Shown: positions 1 to 12,568 of the stretch, one piece after another
Layout of the letters: each line of letters starts with the position of its first letter
How positions within the stretch are numbered: the first letter of the stretch is position 1
Assembly (NCBI GenBank): GCA_030998015.1
Contig: JARWMV010000068.1
Span: 19,931-83,930, forward strand
DNA: 64,000 nt
DNA from: Ceratorhiza oryzae-sativae
Taxonomy: Eukaryota; Basidiomycota; Agaricomycetes; Cantharellales; Ceratobasidiaceae
Direction of reading: 5' to 3'
Notes under the pieces: generated by a model
What the model was told of the DNA's origin: nothing
Seen by the model: only the letters and a program-made list of their open reading frames with translations
The model's database searches: none
Translations under genes and position numbers: made by a program

Positions 1-461
1 CATGAACTCTGTTGCCCCCCTAAGGTTCTCTTCCGACAGCTGCCTTCATTGGTTGACCTTCAGTAACCGCAACACTCCCTGGTCCAGCACAAAGCCATCA
101 GCAGCCTCCACATCTGCTTGGCTGTCACCATCTACATCCAGCAGGATGTCACTGAACATATCATTCATCATATCACCTGAAGTGACCAGAGCTAGCATTA
201 TGCTTTGACAGAAAGTTGCACAGGTGAAAGGCTCATGCTCAAATGGGTTGGTGGAAGCTGTCAGAACCCTTGCAAGGAGCAGCAGCAACAATTGAAACAA
301 CAGGCAAAGCACCATATTGAGCCTTCCTCAGATGTGTCAGTTGACTGCAATATTCAGAAAGAATTATGCACAAGATTGGAGTTATGACAGAAGTGAAATT
401 GCATATTATATGCTGACACAACAACAGATGAAGAACAAGTGGAGGAGATGATTTGATGTGT
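1..461. other. No recognisable gene
   Basis: I see no confident gene here. The longest open frame (46-315, minus, 89 codons) begins with a leucine-rich stretch followed by an acidic segment. It could be a decayed transposon ORF, but nothing identifies it. The stretch ends at the 8 bp duplication (462-469) that borders the hAT element. Confidence 0.4.
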
Positions 462-469
462 GGTCAGGT

Positions 470-1903
470 TAGAGGTGCTGTGCCAGGCTCCTGCAGCCAG
501 AACTTGCCAGAATTCTGGCTAAAATTCCAGTGAATTCCAGCGTGCCAGTTGCCAGTGCAGGTGCCAGAATAGCCTCAAGGGTGCTGGAGTCCTAGGCGGA
601 GTCCTGCAGTACTGGCATACCTGCATACCTGCATACCTGAATACTGGCACATTGTCACCTGTACATGACCACCACGGATTGCATATATTAAGCACTCATA
701 AAATGCGCAAAATTCAGCGGATCAAATTGTACTTTACTTGATTACAACGGTTAAGAAATGAGCAGTATCGGCGCAGAATCGTCTAAGAAAAATATTCAGG
801 GATGCGCAGATGTTCAAGCTCGCTATCCTGAGCTCTAATTGGGCGATATACATACCAATCGACTCGTCTCACTGAGAGGAATCGAATGCACATATTTTCA
901 TAATAAACGAACGCTTTATCGAAAGTTATCAGGGATATAAAGGGGAAACCCCTGAACAGCGCCACAAGCGCTAGTGAAACCAGCCGTGCAAACCTCGCTC
1001 CCTTGCGCGGAGTCGATGCGCATTATCATAAGGACTCTATATACCAAAAACCAGCCTGATTGAAGGTGTTTTAGCTGGTGAAACTGGGGGAACAGCGCCC
1101 CTGATGCTGAAAACCCCCTGAAATGCGCCATGGACACCCACACAGTGCTATTCTGGCTTTCTTAGTATCACAGACAGATTCAGGGATGCTTATTGCCCTA
1201 TCTCAGGTACCTGAAACATCTGGAACAAGCTTATAACATAAATTTCCGACCATGTGCAGTGATTCTGCTGGGTTGACAGTGAGGTTGCCTGCACACACCC
1301 CGGTTCATAGTTATCCAGTCAATGTATTTACTAGATATAATGTCAGTAGTGGTTTTTCAAGCTCAGGAGAAAGGCTAGCTGGTCGGATAAGCTTCAAACA
1401 GCTTTCTTTGTGGTGAAATAGCATGTGCGCATTTCCCAGAATATTTCCTGAGCATCAATTTGGAGCGAACTATGCGTTATCGAATTTTTTGCGCGGAGCA
1501 AATGACATATCTGTGATCTCCTGATTTTGCGCATTTAATGAGCTACTTTGCGAGAGATTGTGGTGAGGTTTATGGCCCTGGAAATGTTGGCCACAAAGAC
1601 CCGAACAAAAGAACTGCGTAAAATTTGCCAGAATGAATTTTGTATGAAACGTGCTCTATATCATTGGAATGCTCTCTCTTCTGCGCATCTAATGAGCTAT
1701 TACACAACTTGATGTGGTGAGTTCTGACCATAGCCAGTTGCAGGAGTCCCGGGATTCTGGCATGCTCCTGCACCTGCCAGAATTCTGGCACGGACTCCGG
1801 CAACTGGCGAGCCAGTGCCAGTGCCAGTGCCAGAATGGCCAAAAAGTGCAGGAGTCCTGCTGCAGGTGCCGGAGTCCTGCAAAATTCTGGCACAGCTTCT
1901 CTA
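470..1903 (+). mobile_element. Non-autonomous hAT element, copy 1 (1.43 kb)
   Basis: The element begins TAGAGGTGCTGTGCCAG and ends with the imperfect inverse of it (TAGAGAAGCTGTGCCAG on the other strand). It is flanked by a perfect 8 bp duplication ggtcaggt at 462-469 and 1904-1911. A TAGAG terminus with an 8 bp TSD is diagnostic of the hAT superfamily. Both subterminal regions are packed with ccagaattctggca-type palindromes, which probably bind transposase. No ORF of transposase size exists, so the element must be mobilised in trans. A nearly identical inverted copy lies at 39826-41263. Confidence 0.9.
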
Positions 1904-1911
1904 GGTCAGGT

Positions 1912-2643
1912 GCAACTGACTCTACCTATATCCAAAGCCCTGATCTCTAACCCAATACTTGGATGCAGCATCAAGCTACAGCCTCCACCTTCAAGATGAA
2001 ATGTCAACATGCAAATACAATTCCAGTGTGAACCCTGCATCCATCTTGACAGCTTCAATGCATGTTTTCACCATTTTCATGAAAACAGGACCCTGTGCAC
2101 TGATGGAAATTACATCTATTCAAAGCTGCATTGTGTCATTTATATGAACCCAAAACAATGGATCTGTAGCTCCAGCCAAAACAAGCCTAAGAATCTCCAA
2201 GCCTTGATGTGATGCAGAGTTGGACCTGCAGGCACCAGAGAATACAACAGGTGCATGTATCATGAGCATAATGCCATCCCAATAAGAATCAAGCACACAC
2301 TCCTGGTGGTTCAATTTGCAACAAAAACGTGTGGATGGTTTTGAGCATTCTTATCCTAGCAGATGTTGAGTTAAACCCCTGTAGGTTGCATAGATTCAAA
2401 ATTTTAAGCCATGCATGACTCTCAAAGAGATTGTTGGAAATGCTGTATAACATACAATATCTAAATATACAGATATGGTAAAGATAGAACAACAAATTCT
2501 AGAAACTCCAATAGGTGAAGACAGGGCTGAACAGCCACATAGATCGGCAATGAGCACACATGTGCATATATGCTGGCCTTGCTGGTAGGTAAATATGAAG
2601 AGTGGGGGAATGCTCTTGTACCAGCATTATCACAAAACAAAGG
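1912..2643. other. Intergenic, no recognisable gene
   Basis: Only short overlapping frames on both strands. No motif, repeat boundary or RNA gene is recognised between the hAT duplication and the 1.3 kb LTR that starts at 2644. Confidence 0.4.
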
Positions 2644-4009
2644 TGTTACAGGTCAGGGTACACTAGGATATCTAGAGCTTAAGAAAAAGTAGATATGTTA
2701 GTATACACTAATTGTACTCAATACTTCTTAGACTAGAGTAAGAAGGCTCAAAGTAGTTGCAATGTGATCGAGTAACACTCAAGGTCGTCTTAATCTTTCA
2801 CAGTGTAAACTGACTAATTTATAGGTATAAAGAGCAAGACTACTATGGTCAGGTTCCTGTAGATATCTTAAATGTAGTTCAGCCCTAGTTGCTTGGACTA
2901 ACTGATACTAATCTTAATGCTAGACTTAAGCAATAGCTTAAAGGATAGATGGTGGGCTGCCTAATGCATGTAATTCCTCAGCTACAGGTACTTAGATTTC
3001 CTCTAATAGCTGGTACTTAATGTCATGCTCAATCAGGCAATAGTGTATCCTTATATATCTCTGTATGTAAGATACAATGAATCAGACAGTATATAACTAA
3101 TATGGTACTTTATTCCTCAGTACTAGTTATATAAGAAATCACACACAGACAAGAGAAATAGAAAGAGAAAAAGGAAACCAATATAGAGATGTCTTGCCAG
3201 CATGCCAGTGTGCTGGCAAGACATCTCTTAACCAATAACTGGTCTGGGTTGAGTAGAGGAGGGAAGGTGGTCTGGAAGGGCCTCAGAGGAGGTCCTTTTA
3301 TACCCTGAGGAGGGCATTCAAGAGCCAAATAGATGCATGCATGCCAGTGCAATTATCAAAAGAGGGTACTGCTATACTTGGGGTACACCCTAGCCCAGTA
3401 TAGGATATGAGAGTAAAGACAGGGTGTGGATCAAAGGCATTGATGCATCTGAGACCTGCTATTGGCTTGTAGATCATATTATCATAGTATATACATGTAA
3501 TGAATGGAGGCTACATCTCAGTGAGTCATGAAGTGAGTCAGAGAAGCTTCTGGATCAATTTGGGAAGCTCGCCTGACTCACTGGAGTCATTAGATCTTGA
3601 TCAATGGTCCAGTAAGATTCTAATGATCTTTGGGCCATTCTGGCGCGAGGATCTGGTGGATCGCGACGATCTGCGGGCAGCAGATACTGCTGAAGATTAG
3701 CTATCGATAGAGCATAAGATTGCTTTGATAGCGTAAGCGGTTGTCGAGATATGAGCGGTGCAATGTTGTAATCAATATCTCCTGATAAGAGGAAATATCG
3801 CAAGCTCTGTATCTCTCTGAGATCTTATCGTAAAATCTTAATGAAATATGCGTTGGAGAGCGGGAAATTCATAATATTTAATGGAATGGAAAATAGTACA
3901 ATTTGGAGTGCATACAAATTCAAGTATTTCACAAATTAATTTACAGAGGCATCACTTGAGGTTGGCATAGCAGACTAAATTAATAGAAAAATGTTAGTGA
4001 TCCATAACA
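2644..4009. repeat. 1.3 kb LTR (family B), copy 1
   Basis: This is an LTR with TGTTAC...ATAACA termini, homologous along its whole length to 13306-14615 and 48648-49949. It is longer than copy 3 mainly because of a 46 bp hAT MITE (3184-3229). Its flanks do not match each other: aaagg on the left, gcttt on the right. The right flank equals the left flank of copy 2, which points to recombination between copies rather than a simple insertion. Confidence 0.8.
3184..3229. mobile_element. 46 bp hAT-type micro-MITE
   Basis: This is a near-perfect palindrome beginning TAGAGATGTCTTGCCAGCA and ending with its inverse. It sits between two copies of the 8 bp duplication aaccaata (3176-3183 and 3230-3237). 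LTR copies 2 and 3 lack the insertion at the corresponding place; copy 2 reads aaccaata once. The terminus resembles that of the 201 bp MITE at 33236. Confidence 0.75.
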
Positions 4010-5491
4010 GCTTTGCCTGTCAACCTGTGGTCTGTACGCCATAGAGTAATGCAGTTCAACATTTAGGTGTTTGTACAGTTGGCAAAGGAATTTGGCATTG
4101 AAGTTAGGGCCTCAGTCATATATGGTTTTTCAGGGTAATCTGTGTAGTTTCCAGACAAAGTTTACAAATAGATTTGCAACATCTACTGCAGTGGCTCCTG
4201 AGTGGGGGGATAAAGTGTACCATTTTTGATAATCAGTCCACCACTGTGAGTATTGCATTGTATCCTTCTGACATTGGTAATCCAGTGATCAAGTTGTAAG
4301 TGATTTCCTCCCAGGGTTTATTTGGTAAGTCTATGGGTTGTAGGAGACCAGGAGGGGCTTGATTTGAATGTTTGTTCCAGATACACAAGTTGCATGCCTG
4401 AATATAATTAACAACAGATTTTTTCATTCCAGACCAATAGTAATCTCAAGATAGGAGATCTAGTGTCCTGAAATGCCCCGGATGCCCTGCTGCAGGATTG
4501 TCATGCCAGCTTTCTATGACTGCTTGTCTGATTTCTGACTTGTTTGGTATGTATATGCAGTTGTGGTAGTACAACAAGTCATCTTCTAGATGCCAGACTT
4601 TAACTGGAATGTTCTCCTCAAGGGACTTTAGAATCTTTGATATGGTTATATCATCTGGTAACACATCCCTGATTAGATCATTGAGGGAATGGTTGGTAGA
4701 ATTGCCAAAATGAAAAGCTCAGGGCTGATAAGCAGCAGGATTTCACCCCCCTCTTTAGCTGCCTCTCTCTGAAGTGACTCTTGTCAAGATAGTATATCAG
4801 CTTTTCCATTTTGTGCCCCTTTTCTGTACTTGATTCTGTAATTGTAGTTGGCCAGGAAGCCCATCCACCTTGCTTGTCTCTGGTTTAAGTCCCTTTTTGT
4901 CTGGAAAAACTCTAGATATTTGTGGTCTGAGAGTACCAAGACAGGGATCTCAGATCCTTCAAGCAAGTGACACCATTCTTTGAATGCTCATATCATAGCC
5001 AGTAACTCTTTATCATGTATATCATAGTTATGTTCAGCCAGTGATAGATTTTTTGAATAGAAGCCTACCAGATGTAATTTACCATCTTTGCCATACTGGT
5101 TAAGAATAGCTCCAGTGGCAAAATCAGATGCATCACATTCCAGTATCAATTCCTTTGTGATGTCTGGTTGGATTAGGACAGGAGATTTGACTAGTGTTTT
5201 TTTCAGAATTTGGAAAGATGCTTCCTTGTTCTTACCCCATTGCCAAGGGACATCTTTATGCAAGAGCTGGTACATAGGCCAAGCTTGTCCTGCAAATTCC
5301 TCTATCAAGCAGGGATAGTAGTTGAAAAACCCTAGTGCTTCCTGCACTTCCTTTATGGTATGCAGTGTTTCCCATTAACCACTTCTGTGACCTTTTTAGG
5401 ATCTGTTTTGACTCCTTTGCCATTGGCAATTACACCTAGGTATTCCACTTCAGAGGCATTGAAGACACATTTTTCCAGGTTGCAATATAGC
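4010..5491 (-). pseudogene. Gypsy GX pol, RNase H and integrase part (broken)
   Basis: Minus-strand frames read, in order, the end of the reverse transcriptase/RNase H region (4784-5347, with the AEHNYDIHDKELLAMI RNase H block), the zinc-binding integrase N-terminus (4446-4664, AAGHPGHFRTLDLLS) and the start of the integrase core (4233-4427, EITYNLITGLP). Stops and shifts separate the pieces. The integrase core is cut at 4010 by the 1.3 kb LTR, and its continuation is found at 12569-13305, not to the left where it should be. It encodes polymerase and integrase of a chromodomain Ty3/gypsy element and is inactive. Confidence 0.85.
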
Positions 5492-6001
5492 TGTCATGGC
5501 CTAGACCATGACGCGGAATTTATTATTAATTTTCCTATATTCTCTCCTTTTCATATTTTTGGACAAGTCCTGTTTAATTGGATATATGCATAGAATTACT
5601 TACATGATCACATGACCTTGTTGTTGTTTTATGTTCTGTTTGTACCTTCTGGAATATTCTGTTACATGGCACCATTCTCACATTGTACAATAGTTGTCTT
5701 GCACCATATGTGTATTTGATATAGCTCATTGTATGAAATATAAAGGGAGAGTCTGAGAGCCTTAAGCCTCAGAACTCGACCTCCTGTCGTATCCCCTACT
5801 ACCTGTGTGACTTACCAGTCCATAGTCCTGCCCAGTCCTCTTAAGGACAAGAGCACCTACTCCTACATCCTTGCATCTTATTGCACCCTCACTGCGCGTC
5901 CTACCTTAGACATTGTCAGTAAAGCCTCTGGCATCACTGCCCACAGGCTTGTCATCACCACTTAGGTGTTTGACATTACTGTTCAGGTTGTAGCTCTGAC
6001 A
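5492..6001 (+). repeat. Solo LTR of the GX family, inserted in GX
   Basis: A 510 bp LTR starting tgtcatggcctagaccatgac and ending gctctgaca, with a 5 bp duplication atagc at 5487-5491 and 6002-6006. It interrupts the GX reverse transcriptase in the opposite orientation. It matches the GX 3' LTR at 12011-12530 and the solo LTR at 15625-16143. Confidence 0.9.
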
Positions 6002-7290
6002 ATAGCTGGTGTTTCCTAAGTCAGGATAACACCTCCTGAACATGCTTTGTGTGATCCTCAGGGTTTTTGGAAAATATAAGTATGGTCAAGGTATACTATA
6101 ACTGACACATCTAGTAGATCCCTGAAGAACTTGTTCATGAAGTTTTGGAATGCAGCTGGAGCATTACAAAGACCAAAAGGCATGACCAAGTATTCAAATA
6201 GACTGTATTTCATTTTAAATGCTGTTTTCCACTCATCTCCTTTTTTAATTTCTGACCAGATATAGCCAGATTTAAGATCCAGAGTTGTGAATACATGTGC
6301 TCCTCTCAATTTCTCTACCAAGGTGGAAATGAGAGGTATGGAATACATGTTTCATACTGTGTTGGAATTAAGCAAACAATAATTGACACACATCCTTCTT
6401 TTGCCATTCTTTTTAGGAACAAAGATTACTGGAGGGCTGTATCATGATTTGGAGGGCCCAATCAACCCTTTGTCCAACTGCTCTTTGAGTATTCTCCTTA
6501 ATTCCTTGTCATCTGAAGGGCAAAGGGGGTATACTGGTCCTTTTACTGGTGCATTTTGATCCTTGAGGACTATCTCAAGATCATATGGATGGTGAGGAGG
6601 TAACTCTGTCATTTTGTCCTCAGAAAATACATCTGCATAGTCTTGGAGTTCCTCTGGGATGCCTTCCAGTGGGTTTGACACCACAACACCTCCAGGGTCC
6701 CTAGGGATGCCTTCAAGAGGTTGGTAAGCCTCAACGCCTCCTAGGTTTTTGTTGAATGGGTCAAAGACACCACCAATGTTGCCAAGAACTACGTTTGATG
6801 CAGGAACACAATTTTTTATACAAAAGTTTGAGTCAAAGGTAACATGTTTATTTGGCCAGTCAATATTTGGATTATGTAATTTGAGCCACAACATTCCTAG
6901 TACTAAAGTGTGTCTACCTATGTCTGCTACATTACAAACCAATTGTTCTCTATGACTACCTATTTCTAAAATAAAAACACATTCTGTACCAACAATACCA
7001 GAAGAGATTTCACAACCATCAATAACTTTTAATCTTTTTGGATTTTTCTTTTTATAAGTGGGTATTTGATATTGTTTGACTAGGCGTGGGTGTATAAAGC
7101 ATGAGGATGTGCCTGAGTCAATCATTGCCCAACTGTGCATGGTTTGCATACAGTTGATGCTTTTATTTTCTGGAGTGGACAGGACTTGAGATGTGACAAA
7201 ATATATATTCAAAGGGGACATGTTGTCTACAGCATATATCTCAAAGTCTGTACTTGTTTTGCTTGATACATTTGCTCTGTCAATGTTCAA
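6002..7290 (-). pseudogene. Gypsy GX protease and reverse transcriptase N-part (broken)
   Basis: The 6442-7290 frame (282 codons) contains the retropepsin block WAMIDSGTSSCFIH, with the catalytic DSG triad, and a long linker leading to the RT. The 6058-6348 frame holds the palm region (TTLDLKSGY), but the catalytic box reads YLDH instead of Y-x-DD, so the polymerase would be dead even without the frame breaks. The downstream part is cut off by the solo LTR at 5492-6001 and resumes at 5491. It belongs to the same element as the gag pieces at 7291-8594. Confidence 0.85.
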
Positions 7291-8594
7291 GCATCCTTGT
7301 TTTCCAACTCATCACCAGAAGGGAAGCGGCTTGCCAGAATAGGGTTTGGAGGGACAAGTGCTGGAATAATGTCCACAACCACCACAAGTGCTGCATATAA
7401 CAGGCTTTTTCCCTTTCCCAGCTGAATCTAAATCCATGGGTCCAGGACCAGAACCTTTAGCCAGGGTAGGAGCCAAGGGAGCAATGACAATTGGATGAAT
7501 CTTTTTGGATCTGTTTAAATGTGGTTTCTTCAGAAGATCTGTCATTCCATTTGATCATGGGAATCAACTGCCCTTTAGCATTGTGGTTTTATAGCCAAAA
7601 TTGTTCCTTTGCAAGCCTTACCATCCAGACCAAGCATGTACACCTTTTCCCCAACAGACATCTTTTCCCTAGCCTGGCCTTTGGGAGGAGCTGCTGATGG
7701 CAAGGTGGAAGCTTTGGTGGAGGTGCTAGCCACATTGGAAGAGGAAGAGTTTTTGGAAGATGGGTTTTGGGCCTGGAACAACTCAATATGCTGATCAATT
7801 CAGAGTGCCTTGTCTGCAAGTGTTTGCAAAGTGACATTGGCTGCCATGTGGTTGTAATCTTGGCCACAAGGAACTCTTGATTTTGACTGTGAGACCATCA
7901 CAGAAGTGATTGCGAAGAGATGTGTTGTTGTAGCTGAGACCCTGGGAATATGTCTGGAAGTCCTTGAAGTATTCTTGGACCAAATTCTTTTGTTTAAGTG
8001 ATTTGAATTTTGCCCTGAAATTTTTGGTCTTGTTGGTGACATTCCAGTGAGTGTTAAATGGGTCCAGAAATCATTGACATTATGGAGCCAAGTGACCAGA
8101 TTGCCATTGATAATGTTGTCTTCCAAGTAGGGCTCAGCCACTCATGGGCTTTGCCATCCAGGCAGGAAATGATGTACGCAATCTGCTCATCAGCAGTTGC
8201 AGAGGGATAAGAAGTCTGCAAATAATGGGCCACTGACCCTGAAGGATACCGCTTTGTTTTTATCTGAACCATCATATTTGGCAGGTGCAGATAACTTGGG
8301 TGCTCAAGTATGTGCAATGGAGGTGCTTGTGCCAGGGGCTTTGACTGCAGCCTGGAGTGCAACTACATTTGTTTTGAGGTTAGATACACCTGTATCATGG
8401 TTCTGGAGAGTGGTGTTGACGGTGGAAAGTTTGGCCAACTGTTGATTGATGAATACCACAAGATTGTTATTTATAGCAATCAGCACATCTTTGATTGTTT
8501 GGGTAAATGCTATTAGATCAGCTGGATCAGTGGGTACTTGAATCTGGGTGGCATCAAACTGAATCCAAGCAGGGGCAGGGTTTGGTGCAGACAT
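7291..8594 (-). pseudogene. Gypsy GX gag (broken)
   Basis: The likely start is the methionine of MSAPNPAPAW at 8594. The N-terminal frame (to 8304) is coiled-coil-like. Later frames (8054-8362, 7795-8141) read the capsid-like core with a KAHEWLSP motif, and 7312-7545 ends in a CCHC zinc knuckle (CSTCGGCGHYSSTC). At least three frame changes separate the parts. Gag would package the element RNA. No 5' LTR is visible to the right of 8621, so the element is truncated there. Confidence 0.8.
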
Positions 8595-8621
8595 AGCTAA
8601 AAGAGGCAGTGGGATAGACAA

Positions 8622-9300
8622 ATATGGTAGGTGCTCTTGAAGCCAGGGTTTTCACTCTCAAATACTGTGGCTGCTCTGCTACCTAGCATTGGACAATGAC
8701 TACAACTAATCAACAAGCCTTTGACAGGTGATATAGAGCATCTCTTTTGCAAGTGGGTAGATTGCTGTCTGCAACACATGTGGTGATGGACAAGAGTCCT
8801 AGGGTTGGGCAATAGGTACTGTCTGCCTTGTAGACACCTGTTACTGGATAGTCTCTTTCTGCTTTTGATTATTATGCAGTCCAAGGTAGGCATGTGATGG
8901 GGAACTCTGGCACACGGAAACTTGGCACTTGCCAGAGTTTTTTTGGCAATTTTCAGCAACACAGGTGCAGGAGCCAGTGCCAGAACCACCCTCAACATAT
9001 CAACTCCTGCCCAGAATGTCTGCAGGAATTTGGCATTCCCACTGACCTTTTCCTGCAAATTCTGGTAGAGTTCCTGTGATTTTCAGCAGAGTGCCTGTGC
9101 TCTGGCAGCAGCAAGCAGCAGACTTGACAGCCTGTATTGAGTAGATTGGTCTAACAATATAACTTTGTTTGTATAAATGAGGGACACATGGGATAGCAAA
9201 TAGATTAATATGTGCACAGGAGCACTGATCATTTGTCACAGTCGTAAGTACATTCACATATAGGTAAACATCAGTTGTTGGCGCCAGCATATCTTCCTAT
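8622..9300. other. No gene; hAT-like subterminal sequence
   Basis: No coding region is recognised. From about 8890 to 9110 the sequence is rich in gccag/ctggc words like the subterminal parts of the 1.43 kb hAT elements. It could be one decayed end of the hAT whose transposase relic follows. Confidence 0.35.
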
Positions 9301-11280
9301 GCAGCCATCTTCACATCCTCCTTTGCCTTCTCCCCCCCATGCAGCAGCAGCTTCAGAGTGCCCAGTTTCACCAGGCCTGCTTTCGAGTAGGGGCCCAGTG
9401 TGGCAGTGGCTTGAATGGTGTGTGGTGAAAGGTTGTGTCAATGCTTACTCACAATCAAGCTGGCAAATGAGAACACACATTCCACATCCATGCTCAATGC
9501 TTCATATTAAGTCAGCACCTAACACAGATGGATGTAGAATACAAGAACTCACCAGGAGCACTCAGAACATCAAGTGCAAGTTGAGTCAGCCCATTCCTTT
9601 TGTTACTGACTGTGTGCTGTCCATACCACCAGACCAGCAGGTTGAATGGTACATGTTTGCCATCAATGAGGTTGAACACTGGTGCATCTAGTTGCAGTGT
9701 GAGTATTACACTAACATTCCAAGAGTAATGATGCTTACCATAAGTGAAGTTTTCAACCAGGGATTCCACTGACTGCTGAGCTGTATCAATCGATGAGAGG
9801 ACCTGGTCCATGCAGGACTACGCGGATTGTTAGCTTATGTGTTATGACCCGCCTAGCAGACATAACCTAACAACCAAATATTGTATAGATTTATGGCATT
9901 TTTCCTGAAGCGGAACAAACCATAAACAAGATCACGTGATCTCGGCGCTTACCCAATGATCAAGCGCCGGTGGTTACCCTGAACTTGCTCCAGCGTTTCT
10001 CTCCCATGTTACTTGGAGCGAGGAGCAAGTTGTCACGTGACCTCGGCGCTTACCCAACGATTAAGCGCCGGTGGTTACCCTGAACTTGCTCCAGCGTTTC
10101 TCTCCCATGTTACTTGGAGCGAGGAGCGAGTTGTCACGTGACCTTGGCGCTTATCCAGCGATTAAGCGCCGGGTGCTTAAGTCCAAAAAGTCACATGACC
10201 CTCGGACCTCGCGCGGCTCTATAAGATTCAGAGCTGCACAAACTTAGGATAAACGATTACCTAAGACCTAGTACTATACAGAACCTATAACTGCTATAGA
10301 CAGCGCTTAGGAAAGGGGGGCCACCGCAGCAACCACAGTCACATGTATATAAGGGGAGTAAAGCAAGACTGAACACCTCAGCTTGCTTTATCTTGTCAAC
10401 CACCATAGACCATAGCAAACACTGTAACTAGAACGCTCAATACATACTGCATAGCACCAAACTGTCAACACAGCCACTACTTAAGTGCTCCACAAGGGAG
10501 CCTCCAGAGGGTCACGACATTATGTACAGTACTACACAATAGTAATATGTACCACAATGCCAAGAAACAATGTGTTGTCTGGTGGTTCACCCAATGCCTT
10601 CTCTGTGCTGTCTGCAGCTGGCCAGTAGAACTTCTGCCAGGTGTCTTTGAGGAGTATGACAGCAACCTCAATCCACTCCTTCTCCCACTCTGCAATCTTT
10701 GTGTAGTGTGCTTGCATCAAAGGATGGAGCACTTAATGCATGTATTATTAGCTAGTACCCAATGAAACAATGTGTGTTACTCACAGGTTGAGAGCCAGTA
10801 GAGTGCAGATTTGTTGGATTTCTAATAATACTTGTTCGGGATTGAAATGCGGGGAGGATGAGGTCTTAGCCAATTCAACAGCCATTGTTGCCAACTCTCT
10901 CAGTTGCTTGCAGAGCAAGGTATCAAGATATTCATCAGCAGCCATGTGTAAGTTGCATTCTGTGCTACAACATGTATTGATACGCTGTGTAAAAAAGGTG
11001 CTAACATTGTTTTCTAGAGCAACCTGTAGCCCAAACTTGCCACCTCAAGACACAGTTTCTCTGTTTGGCATGCCTTGGGAGATGGATGTGGGCTCACCAT
11101 TGCTTTTCTGCAACATAAATCCATCCTTGGCATTTGACCTAAACCCATCCTTGTCACTCAACTTCAATCCTTCCTTGCATGCTGGTGACCTGAACCCCTT
11201 GCTTCCTTGTGACCTAAACCTCTCCTCATCATCCTCAGATCTTGGCCTTTGCAAGGAAGGCAAAGGTTTCAGCTGCTAGC
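9301..11280 (-). pseudogene. hAT transposase relic
   Basis: The minus frame 9512-9811 contains a block (WWYGQHTVSNKRNGLTQLAL followed by DVLSAPG) that resembles the hAT C-terminal dimerisation domain. Frame 10532-10732 (LHPLMQAHYTKIAEWEKEW... then KFYWPAADSTEKALGEPPDN) resembles the segment before it. Upstream frames 10770-11263 are Ser/Lys-rich and not recognisable. The gene is broken by frame changes and by a 680 bp solo LTR (9840-10519). With the subterminal-type sequence on both sides (about 8890-9110 and 11640-11910) it may be the remains of an autonomous partner of the short hAT elements. The family call rests on motif appearance only. Confidence 0.5.
9840..10519 (+). repeat. Solo LTR of the G3 gypsy family
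   Basis: The LTR starts tgttatgacc and ends gtcacgaca, with a 5 bp duplication ttatg at 9835-9839 and 10520-10524. It carries repeated CACGTG-centred palindromes within about 110 bp units, a TATA box (tatataag, near 10345), and about 30 bp further on the AGCTTGCTTTAT start region that in G3 matches the primer site. Orientation is opposite to G3. Confidence 0.9.
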
Positions 11281-12010
11281 CAGGTATGTCTACACTACCG
11301 CCTGCTTACCAGATGCTTGCTGATGCTTGTTAAGTTGGTGAAGAGATGCTACACTGGAGGATCAGGTTTGTTTGTTCATCCCACCTCTCTGCACTCTTGC
11401 TTCCAGCTTCTTAACTCCATTTCCAACTCCCATCCAACTACAATGAACACTTTTCCCTACTTGCTCTAACTATGTTTACCTGATGTTTTATCGTGGTGAT
11501 ATCAATTACTGTTAGAATTCCATATGATGTAGCTACTGAGCCTGAGCAGATGCAATGTCAATATATTAATAACAATGCCTCCTACATCTAATAGTGTGAA
11601 AACATGCAGATAGATCACTTGGGCAAATTGTGTGCTGCACATTCTGTACAAGCCTATTTTACTGACTGCTTTCCACCTTTCTGCCTGCCCACATAAGTTC
11701 CTGTTCCTGAGTGCTTGCATTCCTGCTCTGACTATGCTCACCTTCCTGCAATCATGCCCACCTTTCCACCTTCCCATGAAATGCAGGAAGTTCCTGCATG
11801 TGTAGGAATGCAACAGAAATTCTGGCTTCTGGCACATGTGAGCAAGTGCAGGATGAAAACATGTTCAATAGTGCCAAAATCTGGCATGCTGGTGCCAAAT
11901 TTTGGCAAATCTTCCACATCACATGCTTAGTCCAAGGCTTTCTCTGTTTCACAGTAGGCTAGTACAAGGGTACATCTCAATCCTGAGTGATAAGGAAGAA
12001 CTTGACCTAG
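11281..12010. other. No recognisable gene
   Basis: Short frames only. From about 11640 to 11910 the sequence again has the ctggc/gccag-rich character of hAT subterminal regions. The last five bases (cctag) are the left flank of the GX LTR. Confidence 0.35.
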
Positions 12011-12530
12011 TGTCAGAGCTACAACCTGATGGGTAATGTCAAACACCTAAGTGGCAATGACAGGCCTATGGGCAACAATGCCAGAGGCTGTACTGACAAC
12101 ATCTAAGGTAGGACATGCAGTGAGGGTGCAATAAGGTGCAAGGATGTATGAGAATAATGCACTTGGTCTAAAGAGACCTGGGCAAGTACTATGCAATGAA
12201 TAATCACACAGGTAGTAGTGGGGATACAACAGGAGGTCAAGTTCTGAGGCTTAAGGCTCTCAGACTCTACCTTATATATTCATACAATGAGCTATATCAA
12301 ATACACATATGGTGCAAGACAACTATTGTACAATGTAAGAATGGTGCCATGTAACAGAATATTCCAGAAGGTACAAACAGAATGTAAACAACAACAAGGT
12401 CACATGATCATGTAAGTAATTCTATGCATATGTCTGATTAAATGGGACTTGTCCAAAAATATGAGAAAGAGAGATGTATAAAATATAGGAAAATTATAAT
12501 AAAATCTGCATCATGGTCTAGGCCATGACA
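12011..12530 (-). repeat. GX 3' LTR
   Basis: A 520 bp LTR (tgtcagagc...catgaca as read on the plus strand). It is directly followed at 12531 by cttccccccc, which on the minus strand is the polypurine tract expected just upstream of a 3' LTR. This fixes the orientation of GX as minus. The same LTR occurs alone at 5492-6001 and 15625-16143. Confidence 0.85.
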
Positions 12531-12568
12531 CTTCCCCCCCATCAAGGTCTGAGTGCATTGGGATGTAG

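Noticed and set aside
46..315. Minus-strand frame of 89 codons at the left edge as a gene
   Set aside because: No motif, low complexity start, and surrounded by repeats.
1570..1893. Minus-strand frame of 107 codons with Leu/Ala-rich repeats (and its mirror at 39836-40159)
   Set aside because: Produced by subterminal repeats of the hAT element, not a gene.
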